Assembly: GCA_034003325.1 (NCBI GenBank)
Contig: JAVEYW010000022.1
Span: 1 to 64,000, forward strand
Direction of reading: 5' to 3'
Source: Desulfobacterales bacterium
Lineage (GTDB): Bacteria > Desulfobacterota > Desulfobacteria > Desulfobacterales > JAFDDL01
Length of the DNA: 64,000 nucleotides
Position 1 is the stretch's first letter; every line of letters begins with the position of its first letter. Below the pieces are notes generated by a model. That model was not told where the DNA came from. It saw nothing but the letters and a program-made list of their open reading frames with translations, and did no database searches. The position numbers and the translations under genes were made by a program. Shown piece after piece: positions 35,203-45,280 of the stretch.

Positions 35203-36204
35203 CTACTCCTTTTCCACTGGCAGGCCAGCCTCAATCATTCTCTCCCTGAATTCGTCTTCGTATTCCTCGTAAGTATGCACATGGACGGGATAATTCCATG
35301 GATTAACATGGCGAACAGCCCGCGAGTTACCCGTCATATTTCTGGTGGGGCTTAAGAAAATACCCCCGACATGCATCAGCTTGCTGAAGGGAAAATACGC
35401 AAGCAATACGGAAACTAAAAAGATATGAACATAAAAAATGCTGCCAACGCCCGCCGCCGGTATTACCGGATGCAACGTCACCAGGCCCATTGTCAATTCC
35501 TTAGCGCTTACCACATCGATCTTGGTCACATAGCGCATGAGCAAGCCCGAGGCTGCAATGCCGAAGATCAAAAACAAAGGGAAATAATCCGAAGCCAGGG
35601 AAATGTAGCGAACCTGGGGAATGAACAAGCGCCTGAGAAACAGAAAGGTGACGCCCGCCAACAACACAAAGCCCGACATCAGAACGCCCGGAAGCCCGAC
35701 CTGAAGAAACCCGTCCAGACTCTCAAGCAGTTTCAGCCATACCGGCACCGGCTCGAGAAAAAATCTGAAATGGCGTATCAGCACCGTCAGAAATGCATAA
35801 TGAAAAGCGATGGAACCAAGCCACAACCATTTTTCAAGGCTGTAGGTTAATTTCCCGCCCTCTTTTAGCGACGCCTTCGTGTTGCGAAAAAGAGAACGGA
35901 AACAACAAATCTCCAGAACCATTCGCACAACCACTTCCCAGGCTTTTGTCGGGTTCTCAAACCGATCGTGCGCGATCCAGGACAATGTTTTCTGTTGTCC
36001 GCAAGTGGAGGTTATCCGGAACGGAACCGGCCTGCGGGCCCAATCGATAATCCGGTAGCAAAAAAAACAGATGAAAATCAGGACAGCCACATATGGGATA
36101 AAAATACCGAAAAGACCTTGACCTCCCGGTAGTGCCGACCCTATGAGGGCAATCAGTGCCAAAACAATTACCGCTAAAAGGGATACCACATAATTTACAT
36201 TCAT
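35203..36204 (-). CDS. dsrM: DsrMKJOP complex NarI-like cytochrome b subunit DsrM
   Basis: ATG 36204 follows GAGGAA at good spacing; the longer frame to 36246 has no such site. The 333-residue membrane protein has about six segments, including IALIGSALPGGQGLFGIFIP near the N-terminus. His residues in FHYAFLTVLIRHFRFF and PFSKLMHVGG are candidate b-haem ligands. It takes electrons from menaquinol and passes them to DsrK. First gene of dsrMKJOP; the stop lies 3 bp before the dsrK start. Confidence 0.9.
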   Translation of the reverse strand: MNVNYVVSLLAVIVLALIALIGSALPGGQGLFGIFIPYVAVLIFICFFCYRIIDWARRPVPFRITSTCGQQKTLSWIAHDRFENPTKAWEVVVRMVLEICCFRSLFRNTKASLKEGGKLTYSLEKWLWLGSIAFHYAFLTVLIRHFRFFLEPVPVWLKLLESLDGFLQVGLPGVLMSGFVLLAGVTFLFLRRLFIPQVRYISLASDYFPLFLIFGIAASGLLMRYVTKIDVVSAKELTMGLVTLHPVIPAAGVGSIFYVHIFLVSVLLAYFPFSKLMHVGGIFLSPTRNMTGNSRAVRHVNPWNYPVHVHTYEEYEDEFRERMIEAGLPVEKE

Positions 36205-36350
36205 ACAGCCATTCCTCACTGGGCGACACAGGACGCATTTTCTCATTCACTTAGGTCAAGCGCTTCGACATCCTGCCGCCGATCAGCGCCCGTCAAATAC
36301 CCCCGGGGTTCGCCATCCATATGTTAATGTATTCACTGGGCTAAGCGCGA

Positions 36351-36863
36351 TCAGCTTTCACCGACCACAAGCCCTGCCCGTTCAAACGCGCGCAATGTCC
36401 TATCCTTGAGTTCGGTTGCCCTCAAGTCTGCTATTTTTTCCCTGCAAGCCGTGAAAACATCAAAACCAATCAGCGCAAGTTCATCGATTTTCATCTCAAA
36501 ATCTAGCAACGCATCGTGCAACTGATAGGTCTGAATCTCTTTTTTTAGATAAGTTCGAATGCTTTTTTTTAATAAGAATATAAAGCCAACCGCCTGGGAC
36601 GCACTGAACATCGTCTGGACCGCCCGTATGCGAATGAGCGAATCCAAAAAAGAAGTGATGAGCTGAACATTCATTCCTCCCAACAACTCGTTATAGACGC
36701 CTTCTATGCCGCGCCTGGCCGTGCCCCCGACAGGATTGGCAAACGGGTCTTTTTGACTTTTAAAAAACGGGGCGGTCTCGGGGGGATAAGTCTCAATCAA
36801 GCGATTAAACCAATCATTCATAATTTCGTTTTTTTTCTGGTCCAACAAATTTTCGAGCCGCAT
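36351..36863 (-). CDS. RsbRD N-terminal domain protein upstream of dsrM
   Basis: From ATG 36863 (GAGGAGG 10 bases upstream) the protein has 170 residues. It matches the RsbRD N-terminal domain: MRLENLLDQKKNEIMNDWFN, then TYPPETAPFFKSQKDPFANP and VGGTARRGIEGVYNELLGGM. It is all-helical and has no membrane segment. The domain occurs in stress-signalling proteins and is often found directly before dsrMKJOP in sulfate reducers (from memory). It could be a sensor or assembly factor for the complex. The longer frame to 36983 is encoded by repeat copy C and is not real. Confidence 0.8.
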   Translation of the reverse strand: MRLENLLDQKKNEIMNDWFNRLIETYPPETAPFFKSQKDPFANPVGGTARRGIEGVYNELLGGMNVQLITSFLDSLIRIRAVQTMFSASQAVGFIFLLKKSIRTYLKKEIQTYQLHDALLDFEMKIDELALIGFDVFTACREKIADLRATELKDRTLRAFERAGLVVGES

Positions 36864-36937
36864 ACTGCGCTGACCTCCTCGATCACCCAAACGTAACAGA
36901 AAACCCCCGGCAACCCGTCTTCCGATACCGTCGCTAT

Positions 36938-37043
36938 TTAGCCCCTCTATCAGAAGCATACACGGTTTTGCGTGTATGTTCACTGAAGGTGAAAGATAGC
37001 TTTTATGCCTCCCAGCCTTCCAGCATCCGGCTTTGCCGGATTA
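36938..37043 (-). repeat. Dispersed intergenic repeat, copy C
   Basis: Minus-strand copy of 106 bp with the left stem (TAATCCGGCAAAGCCGGATG) at 37043-37024 and its right end at 36938. The second hairpin here reads TACACGCAAAACCGTGTA. It lies in the leader of the RsbRD gene, between divergent transcription units. Confidence 0.88.
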
Positions 37044-37801
37044 GGCCATCATTCCCCGGATGTTATTAGTACAATAAAAATAGAATCAAGGAGCGATTTA
37101 TAATCAAATGAAGACCGTCTGTCAAGGAATAATGAATGATGACACGAGATGTATTCAACATGTTTTTTACAAGAAAAACGGCTGAACCGGTTTCCCGGGT
37201 CAGCCGTTTCGAGGAGAAGGCATCAGCAGGTTGAGCCCAAGCAACCGGCTGACGAGGAGGAGAACAGATGAAAAAAATATCTGGTTCAGTTTAGTGAAAA
37301 GCAATAAGCTTGCCAATGCGAATAAAAGCGATTATTTGTGAGAAAAAAAATTATAACTAATTGGTTTTTATATAATAATACTATCGATAGCCTGAGAGGC
37401 ACTTCGAAGCGACACCGCACCGGTTGATTTTCAAGCGGCTTAAGTTCAACATCTTGAACATCTGTCTCACGCTGTTATTATAAAATTATTTATATGTCAG
37501 GCGCTTATGATCGTTCTTCCGCTTATTCAAATTCTTGAACCGTTTCTGAAAACAGGACAATAACAATCAAAACCTTTTGTTATTTATAGTTATTTACATG
37601 GATACCAGTAAAAATACGCCTCTCTTCAATCGACTTTCCAGTCTGCGGTTGCTTCCATTCTCGATCGAACGGAAGCTAAGGTAAATCTCCCGTCTTTGAT
37701 GCCCCGTCTTTGATTAGACTTTCCACTCAAATATGTTAATATCAGCTCTAAACGGTCGGGCGGCGCCATTACCGAGACACCTTCGGGCTGAAAGGATTTC
37801 A
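37044..37801. other. 758-bp gene-free region with competing hairpins and a micro-ORF
   Basis: No ordinary gene fits. A strong hairpin (AAACGGCTGA 37177-37186 with TCAGCCGTTT 37200-37209, extended inward by CCGG/CCGG) is followed by a third element CCGGCTGAC near 37245-37253 that can pair with the same TCAGCCG, so two structures compete. Just after it, GAGGAGGAG precedes ATG 37268 of an 8-codon frame (MKKISGSV, stop 37292-37294). Further on are an A/T-rich stretch and GTTCAA-CATC-TTGAAC (37444-37459). No TPP riboswitch consensus is present before thiD. Confidence 0.5.
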
Positions 37802-38608
37802 ATGAAACATGTGCTTACGATTGCCGGTTCGGACAGCAGCGGCGGTGCCGGCATTCAAGCGGACATTAAGACGTTCGCAGCGCACGGGGTCTACGGCATG
37901 AGCGTCATAACAGCCGTTACGGCGCAAAACACGCTGGGAATCACCTGCGTTGAAAATATCTCGCCTGAAACGATTTCACGGCAAATGGAAGCCATTTTTA
38001 CCGATATCACGGTTCATGCCGTAAAGATCGGTATGGTGTCCAATGATCTGAGCATTCGTGCTGTTGCCGCACAACTGAAGCGATTTCACCCGAAACATAT
38101 CATTCTCGATACCGTGATGGTATCAAAAAGCGGATATCCCCTTTTACGGCAAAATTCAGTCGGTCTTCTCATCCGTGAACTTTTTCCTCTGGCCACCCTT
38201 GTAACGCCCAATATTCCGGAAGCGGAATTGATTACCGGCATCCCCATTCATTCTATGGCAGATATGGAAAAAGCAGCGGCCATGATGTATGAAAAAGGCC
38301 CAGCCAACGTTCTGCTGAAAGGTGGGCATGCCCTGTTTGACCCCACCGATGTTCTGTTCGACGGCACGCACTATCATCATTTTACCGGCAATCGGGTTCA
38401 GACAAAAAACACACACGGTACCGGCTGCACGCTGTCCGCAGCGATTGCCGCCAATCTGGCCAACAACCACACGCTTCAAGCCGCCGTAGCAAAAGCCAAA
38501 ATCTATATCACTGCCTGTATCGAACACGCCTTGACTATTGGCCGAGGGGTCGGCCCGCTGAATCATTTCTGGTCGCTATTCCCTAATCCGGCAAAGCCGG
38601 ATGCTTGA
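37802..38608 (+). CDS. thiD: Hydroxymethylpyrimidine (phosphate) kinase ThiD
   Basis: ATG 37802 follows AAAGGA. The 268-residue ribokinase-fold enzyme begins KHVLTIAGSDSSGGAGIQAD, with the family's HMP-binding and ATP motifs: GTGCTLSAAIAANLA near the C-terminus (anion hole and catalytic Asp/Cys region) and TPNIPEAELI. It makes HMP-PP for thiamine synthesis. The last residues (FPNPAKPDA) and the stop are encoded by repeat copy D, so the insertion replaced the original C-terminus by a few residues. No other thi gene is near. Confidence 0.92.
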   Translation: MKHVLTIAGSDSSGGAGIQADIKTFAAHGVYGMSVITAVTAQNTLGITCVENISPETISRQMEAIFTDITVHAVKIGMVSNDLSIRAVAAQLKRFHPKHIILDTVMVSKSGYPLLRQNSVGLLIRELFPLATLVTPNIPEAELITGIPIHSMADMEKAAAMMYEKGPANVLLKGGHALFDPTDVLFDGTHYHHFTGNRVQTKNTHGTGCTLSAAIAANLANNHTLQAAVAKAKIYITACIEHALTIGRGVGPLNHFWSLFPNPAKPDA

Positions 38609-38695
38609 AGGCTTGGATGCTGGAAGGCAAAAGCCATCTTTCACTTTCAGTGAACATGCACGCAAAAACGCGTATGTTTCTGATAGAGGGTCTAA
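38584..38695 (+). repeat. Dispersed intergenic repeat, copy D, overlapping the end of thiD
   Basis: It begins TAATCCGGCAAAGCCGGATG at 38584 and ends GGGTCTAA at 38695. The first 25 bases are read as the last codons of thiD. The tandem words are GCTTGAAGGCTTGGATGCTG. The second hairpin is CACGCAAAAACGCG. Confidence 0.9.
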
Positions 38696-38915
38696 TCTGG
38701 AAGAAAACTTTCCGATGGATTATGAATGAGACTGAAATAGAAATTTTAATTCTTTTAACTCAGCCTGTTATCATGAAATTAGGCGATCCGAAGACTTGAC
38801 AGTCACCTCCCTATCTGATAAGGATTAACCATTATTGATAATCTAAGCGCATCACCCGCCTGCATCGCCCATCGAATTTACAAATGCAGCGCGTGGCCAT
38901 ACCGAGGAAAACAGA

Positions 38916-39725
38916 TTGAGAAGATTACTATTTATCAGCATCGCGCTGCTAATTTCAGCTGTTGTGCTCCCACTGGCGGCATCGGCCGAATGGCAGTTTT
39001 TCAACCACTCGGCCTTTGAAGAAAGCGGGGATCCACTTTCCGTGCAACTTGTTCAATCAAGCGCGCCCGAAGAACACGCATCCGGCTTAACGGCTATAGA
39101 CACCCCGCTTGAAGGCTTCCAGAACGTGATGGTCCCTTTGACTATCAACCAGTTAAAGTTATCCTTAATAGACATCGAGCCGGAATCGGATACCGAAGGA
39201 AATAGTTCCGCGAGATACACTCCCCCCAAAGTCGGACTGAATACAGGGGTAAAATCAACCGGAATTTTCAAAAAGGATCTCATCAATTCGCCCCCTGTTT
39301 TTTTTGATTCGGAATCGGGTTGGTCTGTCTCCACGGTTATTCTTTTCTTCGGTGTCGATTTAAATGCCGGCCCGGGGTATTTTCGGACGCAAGCGTTCAC
39401 AGGAAAAACAATGTCCCTCGGTGAATCCGGATTTGATGCCAATTGGGAGCGAAACATGAATGCCAGAGGGTTCAACGCCCTCGCCGGATATAAACTCAAC
39501 GATCTCGTCACATTTGAAGCCGGGTACGGCTATCTCGATCAAAAAGACAAGAAGGGTGGAACGTCTGAAGAGGCATGGGCCATCTACGCCCAGGCGATCC
39601 TCAGCCTCTCCCCCGGGGTTAACGTCATTCCGGGTGTCGGCCAAATTGATTTTGACCAGAAAGAATCAAAAGAGGGGTCCAAGGACAATTTTTTTGCCGG
39701 CGCCAAGTGGGAAATTAATTTTTAA
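38916..39725 (+). CDS. Probable outer-membrane beta-barrel protein, 269 aa
   Basis: The start is TTG 38916, with GAGG eight bases upstream. A signal peptide (RRLLFISIALLISAVVLPLA ... ASAEW) is clear. The C-terminal half has alternating strands (FNALAGYKLNDLVTFEAGYG, AWAIYAQAILSL) and ends in Phe after AGAKWEINF, the usual sign of an outer-membrane barrel. The N-terminal half is a soluble stretch without recognised domain. No family is assigned. It is followed by a strong terminator. Confidence 0.7.
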   Translation: MRRLLFISIALLISAVVLPLAASAEWQFFNHSAFEESGDPLSVQLVQSSAPEEHASGLTAIDTPLEGFQNVMVPLTINQLKLSLIDIEPESDTEGNSSARYTPPKVGLNTGVKSTGIFKKDLINSPPVFFDSESGWSVSTVILFFGVDLNAGPGYFRTQAFTGKTMSLGESGFDANWERNMNARGFNALAGYKLNDLVTFEAGYGYLDQKDKKGGTSEEAWAIYAQAILSLSPGVNVIPGVGQIDFDQKESKEGSKDNFFAGAKWEINF

Positions 39726-39756
39726 CCTTCAAACTTAACTGCTGCACTCATTTTTA

Positions 39757-39799
39757 CCCCCTTCCCCCCGAAGCAGCCATCGCTTCGGGGGGAAGGGGG
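39757..39799. terminator. Bidirectional terminator with a perfect 18-bp stem
   Basis: Bases 39757-39774 pair without mismatch with 39782-39799 around a 7-base loop (AGCCATC). Almost all pairs are G-C at the base of the stem. It lies between the convergent barrel-protein gene and gatB. Confidence 0.85.
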
Positions 39800-39824
39800 G
39801 CGTATCAGGGGAATCCATACTGAA

Positions 39825-41258
39825 TCAGGACTCACCGAGCTTACGAATGAGCACCTCGTTAACCATCTGAGGATTGGCTTTCCCGCGAGTCTCGCGCATG
39901 ATCCGGCCGACAAAAAAACTGATGAGCTTTGTTTTCCCGCCACGGTAAGCGTCCACCTCTTTGGGATTCTGCGCGATCACCTTATCCACGGCCACCTCGA
40001 TGGCGCCGGTGTCCTGCATTTGCTCAAGCCCCTTATCCCGGACGATATCACGCGGCGGGTTTCCCGTTTTCGCCATGTCGTCAAAAACCATTTTGGCAAT
40101 TTTCCCGCTGATCACCCCTTCATCGATAAGAGACAATAATTGCGCCAGATGCTGCGCTGAAACCGGGGCCGCTTCTATGGGAAGGCCTTCCGTATTTAAC
40201 AAGGCGGCCAGCGGCCCCATTATCCAGTTGCTCACGGCCTTGGCTTGAGGGAAATATCGAACACACGACTCAAAATAGTCCGCCGTTTCCCGGCTCGATA
40301 CCAAGAACTCAGCATCATAGGCCGGCAATCCATATTGACTGGTAAACCGGGTTTTCTTTTCCACCGGCAGCTCAGGTAATTCAGCCCGAATATCCGCTAC
40401 CCACTGATCCGTCACCACCAACGGCAACAGGTCCGGGTCCGGGAAATACCGGTAATCATGCGCCTCTTCCTTGCCGCGCATAGAAAAGGATTGCCCTTTA
40501 TCCGGATCCCACAATCGGGTTTCCTGAACAATCTCTCCCCCGTCCATCAGCACTTCCATCTGTCGCGCCACTTCGTAGGAAATGGCCTTTTCCACGTGCT
40601 TAAATGAATTAAGGTTTTTCAATTCACTGCGCGTCCCGAGAATCGGGCTTCCCATTGGCCGAATGGACACATTGGCATCACACCGGAAACTGCCTTCTTC
40701 CATGTTGCCGTCGCAAATCTCGAGGTAACGCAAAATGGACCTGAGCCTGCGCAGATACGCCCCCGCCTCCTCCGGAGACCGCATGTCCGGTTCACTCACA
40801 ATTTCAATCAGCGGCACGCCGGTTCGATTAAAATCAACCCGGCTCATGGGCTGGTTCGGTTCATGTATCAGCTTGCCCGCATCTTCCTCCATATGAATGC
40901 GATGAATCCCAATCCGCTTTTCCGATCCGGTCACATCAATATCGATATATCCGTTCCGTGCGATCGGCAATTCATACTGGGAGATCTGGTATCCTTTTGG
41001 AAGGTCGGGATAAAAATAGTTTTTTCGGGCAAATCTGCTTTCCCCGGCAATCGCGCAATGGGTCGCCAATCCCATTTTTATCGCATAGGCCACGACCTTT
41101 TTGTTCAGAACGGGCAGCATGCCGGGCATGCCGAGACATACCGGGCAGACATGGGTGTTGGGAGGGGCACCGAATTGAGTGGAACAGCCGCAAAAAATTT
41201 TCGTCTCAGTCTTGAGCTGCGCGTGAACTTCCAATCCGATGACGGTTTCAAATTCCAT
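39825..41258 (-). CDS. gatB: Aspartyl/glutamyl-tRNA amidotransferase subunit B
   Basis: The 477 residues match GatB throughout: [20 protein letters not shown], the Zn-type Cys set CGCSTQFG and [21 protein letters not shown] and the C-terminal YqeY-like tail ending [12 protein letters not shown]. It transamidates Asp-tRNA(Asn) or Glu-tRNA(Gln) with GatA and GatC, neither of which is here. It stands alone and is divergent from the AsmA-like gene. Confidence 0.95.
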   Translation of the reverse strand: MEFETVIGLEVHAQLKTETKIFCGCSTQFGAPPNTHVCPVCLGMPGMLPVLNKKVVAYAIKMGLATHCAIAGESRFARKNYFYPDLPKGYQISQYELPIARNGYIDIDVTGSEKRIGIHRIHMEEDAGKLIHEPNQPMSRVDFNRTGVPLIEIVSEPDMRSPEEAGAYLRRLRSILRYLEICDGNMEEGSFRCDANVSIRPMGSPILGTRSELKNLNSFKHVEKAISYEVARQMEVLMDGGEIVQETRLWDPDKGQSFSMRGKEEAHDYRYFPDPDLLPLVVTDQWVADIRAELPELPVEKKTRFTSQYGLPAYDAEFLVSSRETADYFESCVRYFPQAKAVSNWIMGPLAALLNTEGLPIEAAPVSAQHLAQLLSLIDEGVISGKIAKMVFDDMAKTGNPPRDIVRDKGLEQMQDTGAIEVAVDKVIAQNPKEVDAYRGGKTKLISFFVGRIMRETRGKANPQMVNEVLIRKLGES

Positions 41259-41544
41259 GATAAGTCCTTCTTGTCCGGCTTGTGGCCGGAATTCCCTCTT
41301 TTTTTAAAAAAATATCACCATCCTCACCGAAATGAGCGACCTGTCTTCAGCCGCCAATCTATAAGCGCTAAGGATTTTGGATGATCGATCCATATTAGTC
41401 AAGCCATTTTCAGCAGCCATTTTCAGCAGCCGGCAAAAGCCGAAGCATTTCTGTTGCCCGAAAAGAGGTTGTCTGATAGAAAGCGTGTCAGGGAGAAGCC
41501 GAGAACTCACGCCGCGCCAAAGCCTTCAAGCATCTAAAGAGGTT

Positions 41545-44500
41545 ATGAACCGCCTAAAAAAACGATACCTTCTGCCGATTTGCGGACTTGCGGGCGCGCT
41601 CATACTTCTGGGCGCTGCCGTCGTCTTTCTGCCCCCTGTTTTCTCATTGGATTCGGTCAAGCAACTAATCGAGTCAAAGGTCTCCATTTTAGCCGGGGGC
41701 AAGATCCGTTATCAAGAGGCCAGCCTCGAATTTATCCCCTGGCCGCAAATGGTATTTAAGCACAGCTCGATCACTATCGAAAATCAACTGTCCGGACAAG
41801 CCGATGTCATCGTTGTCATCCCAAAACCCCTGCCCCTTTTGATCGGAAAAATCAGAATCGGATCCATCAGCGCCGCGCAGCCAAGCTTTCGGATTAACTT
41901 GCCGGCGAGCGAAAAAGACACGCTGGAGGCGATCTTGCCGATAAACGCGTTGGCAGGTGCCTTGTCAAAAGCCCTTTCCGGCATGGAACAGACCCTTCAG
42001 GGAAGCATTGTCGTTCAACTGAAAAACGGACATATCGAGCTGATCAAAGAAACCAGGCCTGTTCTCAGCTTTGAAAATATCACCGGAGAAATGCATCTGT
42101 CCGCCCGTCATGTTTCCCTAAAGCTGTCCGCAGGATCGAAACAAGAGGGGTCGCTGGCGTTGGGCCTTGATCTAAATCCTAACAGCTTTACCGGCAATGC
42201 CTATCTTCACTTTCATCAATACGCCCCGGACAAAGTCCTCTCTCTTCTTTATCCGGATAACGACATAAAAATCGATGGGGCCGGCTTTACGATGAAGTCC
42301 GATTTCCTTTTTCAAAACGCAGAAACTTTTTCCGGAACCATTGAAGGAACCTGGCCAGGCTTTTCACTTTCTGCGGAAAAAGAGATCGTTTCCTTTCGCA
42401 ACGGGCGGATAAAAAGCGCGATCGCCTTCAGCCCAAGCCGGACCGAACTGCAAATTTCCCGGTTAAGCCTCTCGTATCCGGCGCTCACGATGAGCGCTCG
42501 TTTTCTTGCGGATCGCGCAACCCCCGTCTATCAATGGGAAATTAACGCCAGGGCCTTGGACCTTGACAGCACGGGTAAAACCGCCCGCGCACTGGCCCCT
42601 CGATCCCATGTTGTTCAAACGCTTTTTCGAACCTTAAAAGCCGGAACCATCCGGTCGATAACGATAGAGGACATGGCGACATCGCTTGAAGCCCTTAAAA
42701 AAGCAGCGGGGTTGAAGGTTAATGGGCTTCTTGAAAACGGCACCGTGTATGTTCCGAAGCCGGATTTAACCTTAACCCAAGCCTCGGGATGGGTAACGGT
42801 TGCCGGGGGCGTTCTTGAAGGAAAAAATCTCAGCGCACAACTGGGCAACGCTAAATGCTTCGGCGCTTATTCCATGAGATTAAACCGTCAAAACCCGGCT
42901 TTTTTTCTGGACGCAGCCATCGAAGCAGACGTATCGGAGCTGCCGCCGCTGTTGCATCGGTTGATCGCCGGGAAAACATTTAAAAAAGAGATGCCGCGAA
43001 TCAGCGGCGTCAAAGGCAATGCAATAGGCCGGCTCATCATCGATAAATCCGAAAGCAGGATTGCGGTCACCGTCGATGTATCCCGCTTTAATTTGTCCGG
43101 CAACTATGACCGCATACCATACCCCATCCGCATTCGGAACGGGCGGTTTCATTATGATGCCGACCAAATACGTCTCGAAAACATTCAGGGTCGCATTGGA
43201 AAAACCTCTTTTTCCGGTCTGAACGCCCATATCGGTCGCAACACGCCTTTTCCCCTGAATATTCAGGCAAACGGGCTTCAGATTGACATGGATGAGGTGT
43301 TTCCATGGTTGCAGCAATATGACGCCATAGCCGCAAAACTAACCGAACTCTCCACCGTCAACGGCGGCATTCATGCAACCGCCGTCACCCTCAAGGGGCC
43401 TGCCCTCTTGCCTTCGGACTGGCAATTTGCGCTAACCGGCGAGGTTAGTGCCTTAGAAATTCTGACCCCTCATTTCCCCTCTCCCATCAGATTTAAGGAT
43501 GGCAAATTCACTGCGGCCCCGGATGTCATCACCTTTGAGCAGGCCCATATCACCGCTATGGACACCCAAACAGAAGCGCATGCAAAATTTAGCGGGTATC
43601 TAACCAAAGCGTATGCCGTTGAAGCAACACTCCGTGGCGCCATGGGGCCGAAAACCGCCGACTGGGTCAAGACGCAACTGAAGATGCCCGTTTTTTTGAC
43701 CTGGCCAACCCCCAGATTGATGACACCCATTTTCCTGAAATGGGATGCACACGCCGGGTTGGCACTTTCGGGCCATCTGCAAACTCAGGAAGGCCCCGAG
43801 GTCGGATTCGCACTTGAAAAAAGGCCGGATTCCTTTTCAATAAAAAAGCTCACCATTCAGGATCATCATTCAAATGCGACCCTGTCCCTGCGGAACAAAA
43901 ACCAGGTCATCGACCTGTCGTTTTCCGGGCGCCTGCTTCATAAAACCGTCGATGCGCTGATCGCGGAAAATCCGTATTTATTCGGCCGCATTGAAGGGAA
44001 TTTTCATACCCGTTTCAAAAATTCAAGCCCGCACCTTTCGACTGCCACGGGGCATCTGTATGTGGAAGCACTCGATCTGAACCAGTTAAAATTCCCATTA
44101 ACCATTCAACAAGCCGCCTTGTCGGGAACTGAAAACAAGCTTCGCATATCTCATGCGCAGCTTGACTGGGAAAAATACCCCCTGCTTTTGGACGGCAACA
44201 TTCGCCATTATCGGGACGGGCTTGACCTGAATCTGACCCTGGCCATGGGAGAACTCAACTGGGCGCGCCTATCGGACCTTCTGAAGCGAAAACCGTTTAA
44301 AAACGCAATTGAATCCGACCCGGAAGCGCGCCGATTTCCATTATACGGACAAATTCAGGCACACGTTGAAAACTTTATTCTCACCCCGAAAATCGCCTTT
44401 AGACCGCTTGATGCCAAACTGTCCTTCAAGGGAAAAGAAACGAACATCTTGGTTAACGAGGCGATGTTATGCGGCATTCCGATTTCAGGCGCCATCACCA

Positions 44501-45237
44501 AGACGCCGAATGCCTATCGGCTCGAAGCAACACCGGCAGCAAAAGGAAACGACTTAACCGCAGCCCTGGCCTGCCTGAGCGGCAAAGGAAACAGCATCAG
44601 CGGCCTGTTTCAGCTTGATGGTCACCTTGCAGCCGCCGCCGGCACCGGTACGCCGATTTCAGCCGCACTTACCGGTGAACTGGCGTTTGCCGCCGAAAAA
44701 GGCCGGATTCACCGCTTCGGCCTGGCCGCCAAAGTTTTCACCCTGCTGAATGTGGCCGGGCTTTTACAAGGCGAGTTGCCGGAGATTGAAACCGAGGGCT
44801 TCCCCTATAAAACCGCTCAGGCAAAAGCGGTCTTCGATAAGGGGATATTGCATATCACGGAAGGGGTCATCGACAGCAGCGCCATGAAAATATTTTTCCA
44901 GGGAGAAGAGAACCTGATGACGAAAACGCATAATCTAGAAATCGTCGCAGCACCGCTAAAAACAGTGGATCTCCTGGTCTCACACATTCCGCTGGTTCGC
45001 GACATTCTCGACAAAGGACTGGTCATTTACCCCATCAAGGTCTCCGGCACCTGGGATAAGCCGGACCTGAATCTTCTGTCCCCGAACAGCGTCGGAAAGG
45101 AAATATGGGGAATTATCATTCGTACTTTCAACCTCCCTTTCAAAATGATAGAGCCGCTGTTCCCGGAAAAAAAAGAAACGCAACCCGCCACCCCCGATAA
45201 ACGCCCAAGTGCCACACCAAAGTCACCTGAACGCTAA
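41545..45237 (+). CDS. Large AsmA-like (inter-membrane transport type) protein
   Basis: ATG 41545 follows AAAGAGG; the long frame before it has no binding site and includes a tandem repeat (CATTTTCAGCAGC twice, near 41405). The 1230-residue protein has one N-terminal membrane anchor (about 8-30). A long, beta-rich repetitive periplasmic body follows with an AsmA N-terminal part (SKVSILAGGKIRYQEASLEF) and an AsmA-like C-terminal region near 1040-1180 (GRIHRFGLAAKVFTLLNVAG ... HIPLVRDILDKGLVIYPIKV). Such proteins (AsmA, TamB, YhdP types) probably bridge the envelope and carry phospholipids. The tail is Pro/Lys-rich. Confidence 0.85.
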   Translation: MNRLKKRYLLPICGLAGALILLGAAVVFLPPVFSLDSVKQLIESKVSILAGGKIRYQEASLEFIPWPQMVFKHSSITIENQLSGQADVIVVIPKPLPLLIGKIRIGSISAAQPSFRINLPASEKDTLEAILPINALAGALSKALSGMEQTLQGSIVVQLKNGHIELIKETRPVLSFENITGEMHLSARHVSLKLSAGSKQEGSLALGLDLNPNSFTGNAYLHFHQYAPDKVLSLLYPDNDIKIDGAGFTMKSDFLFQNAETFSGTIEGTWPGFSLSAEKEIVSFRNGRIKSAIAFSPSRTELQISRLSLSYPALTMSARFLADRATPVYQWEINARALDLDSTGKTARALAPRSHVVQTLFRTLKAGTIRSITIEDMATSLEALKKAAGLKVNGLLENGTVYVPKPDLTLTQASGWVTVAGGVLEGKNLSAQLGNAKCFGAYSMRLNRQNPAFFLDAAIEADVSELPPLLHRLIAGKTFKKEMPRISGVKGNAIGRLIIDKSESRIAVTVDVSRFNLSGNYDRIPYPIRIRNGRFHYDADQIRLENIQGRIGKTSFSGLNAHIGRNTPFPLNIQANGLQIDMDEVFPWLQQYDAIAAKLTELSTVNGGIHATAVTLKGPALLPSDWQFALTGEVSALEILTPHFPSPIRFKDGKFTAAPDVITFEQAHITAMDTQTEAHAKFSGYLTKAYAVEATLRGAMGPKTADWVKTQLKMPVFLTWPTPRLMTPIFLKWDAHAGLALSGHLQTQEGPEVGFALEKRPDSFSIKKLTIQDHHSNATLSLRNKNQVIDLSFSGRLLHKTVDALIAENPYLFGRIEGNFHTRFKNSSPHLSTATGHLYVEALDLNQLKFPLTIQQAALSGTENKLRISHAQLDWEKYPLLLDGNIRHYRDGLDLNLTLAMGELNWARLSDLLKRKPFKNAIESDPEARRFPLYGQIQAHVENFILTPKIAFRPLDAKLSFKGKETNILVNEAMLCGIPISGAITKTPNAYRLEATPAAKGNDLTAALACLSGKGNSISGLFQLDGHLAAAAGTGTPISAALTGELAFAAEKGRIHRFGLAAKVFTLLNVAGLLQGELPEIETEGFPYKTAQAKAVFDKGILHITEGVIDSSAMKIFFQGEENLMTKTHNLEIVAAPLKTVDLLVSHIPLVRDILDKGLVIYPIKVSGTWDKPDLNLLSPNSVGKEIWGIIIRTFNLPFKMIEPLFPEKKETQPATPDKRPSATPKSPER

Positions 45238-45280
45238 AAAAGTATTCATGCGTTGTGCCCTATCGATAACGCTGCAGCCC

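Noticed and set aside
36864-36983. N-terminal extension of the RsbRD-domain protein
   Set aside because: It is encoded by repeat copy C; a strong binding site precedes ATG 36863.
37500-37801. TPP riboswitch before thiD
   Set aside because: The conserved CUGAGA and ACCUGAUC-type elements are not present.
38605-38799. Small frame after thiD
   Set aside because: It is mainly repeat copy D read in frame, with no binding site.
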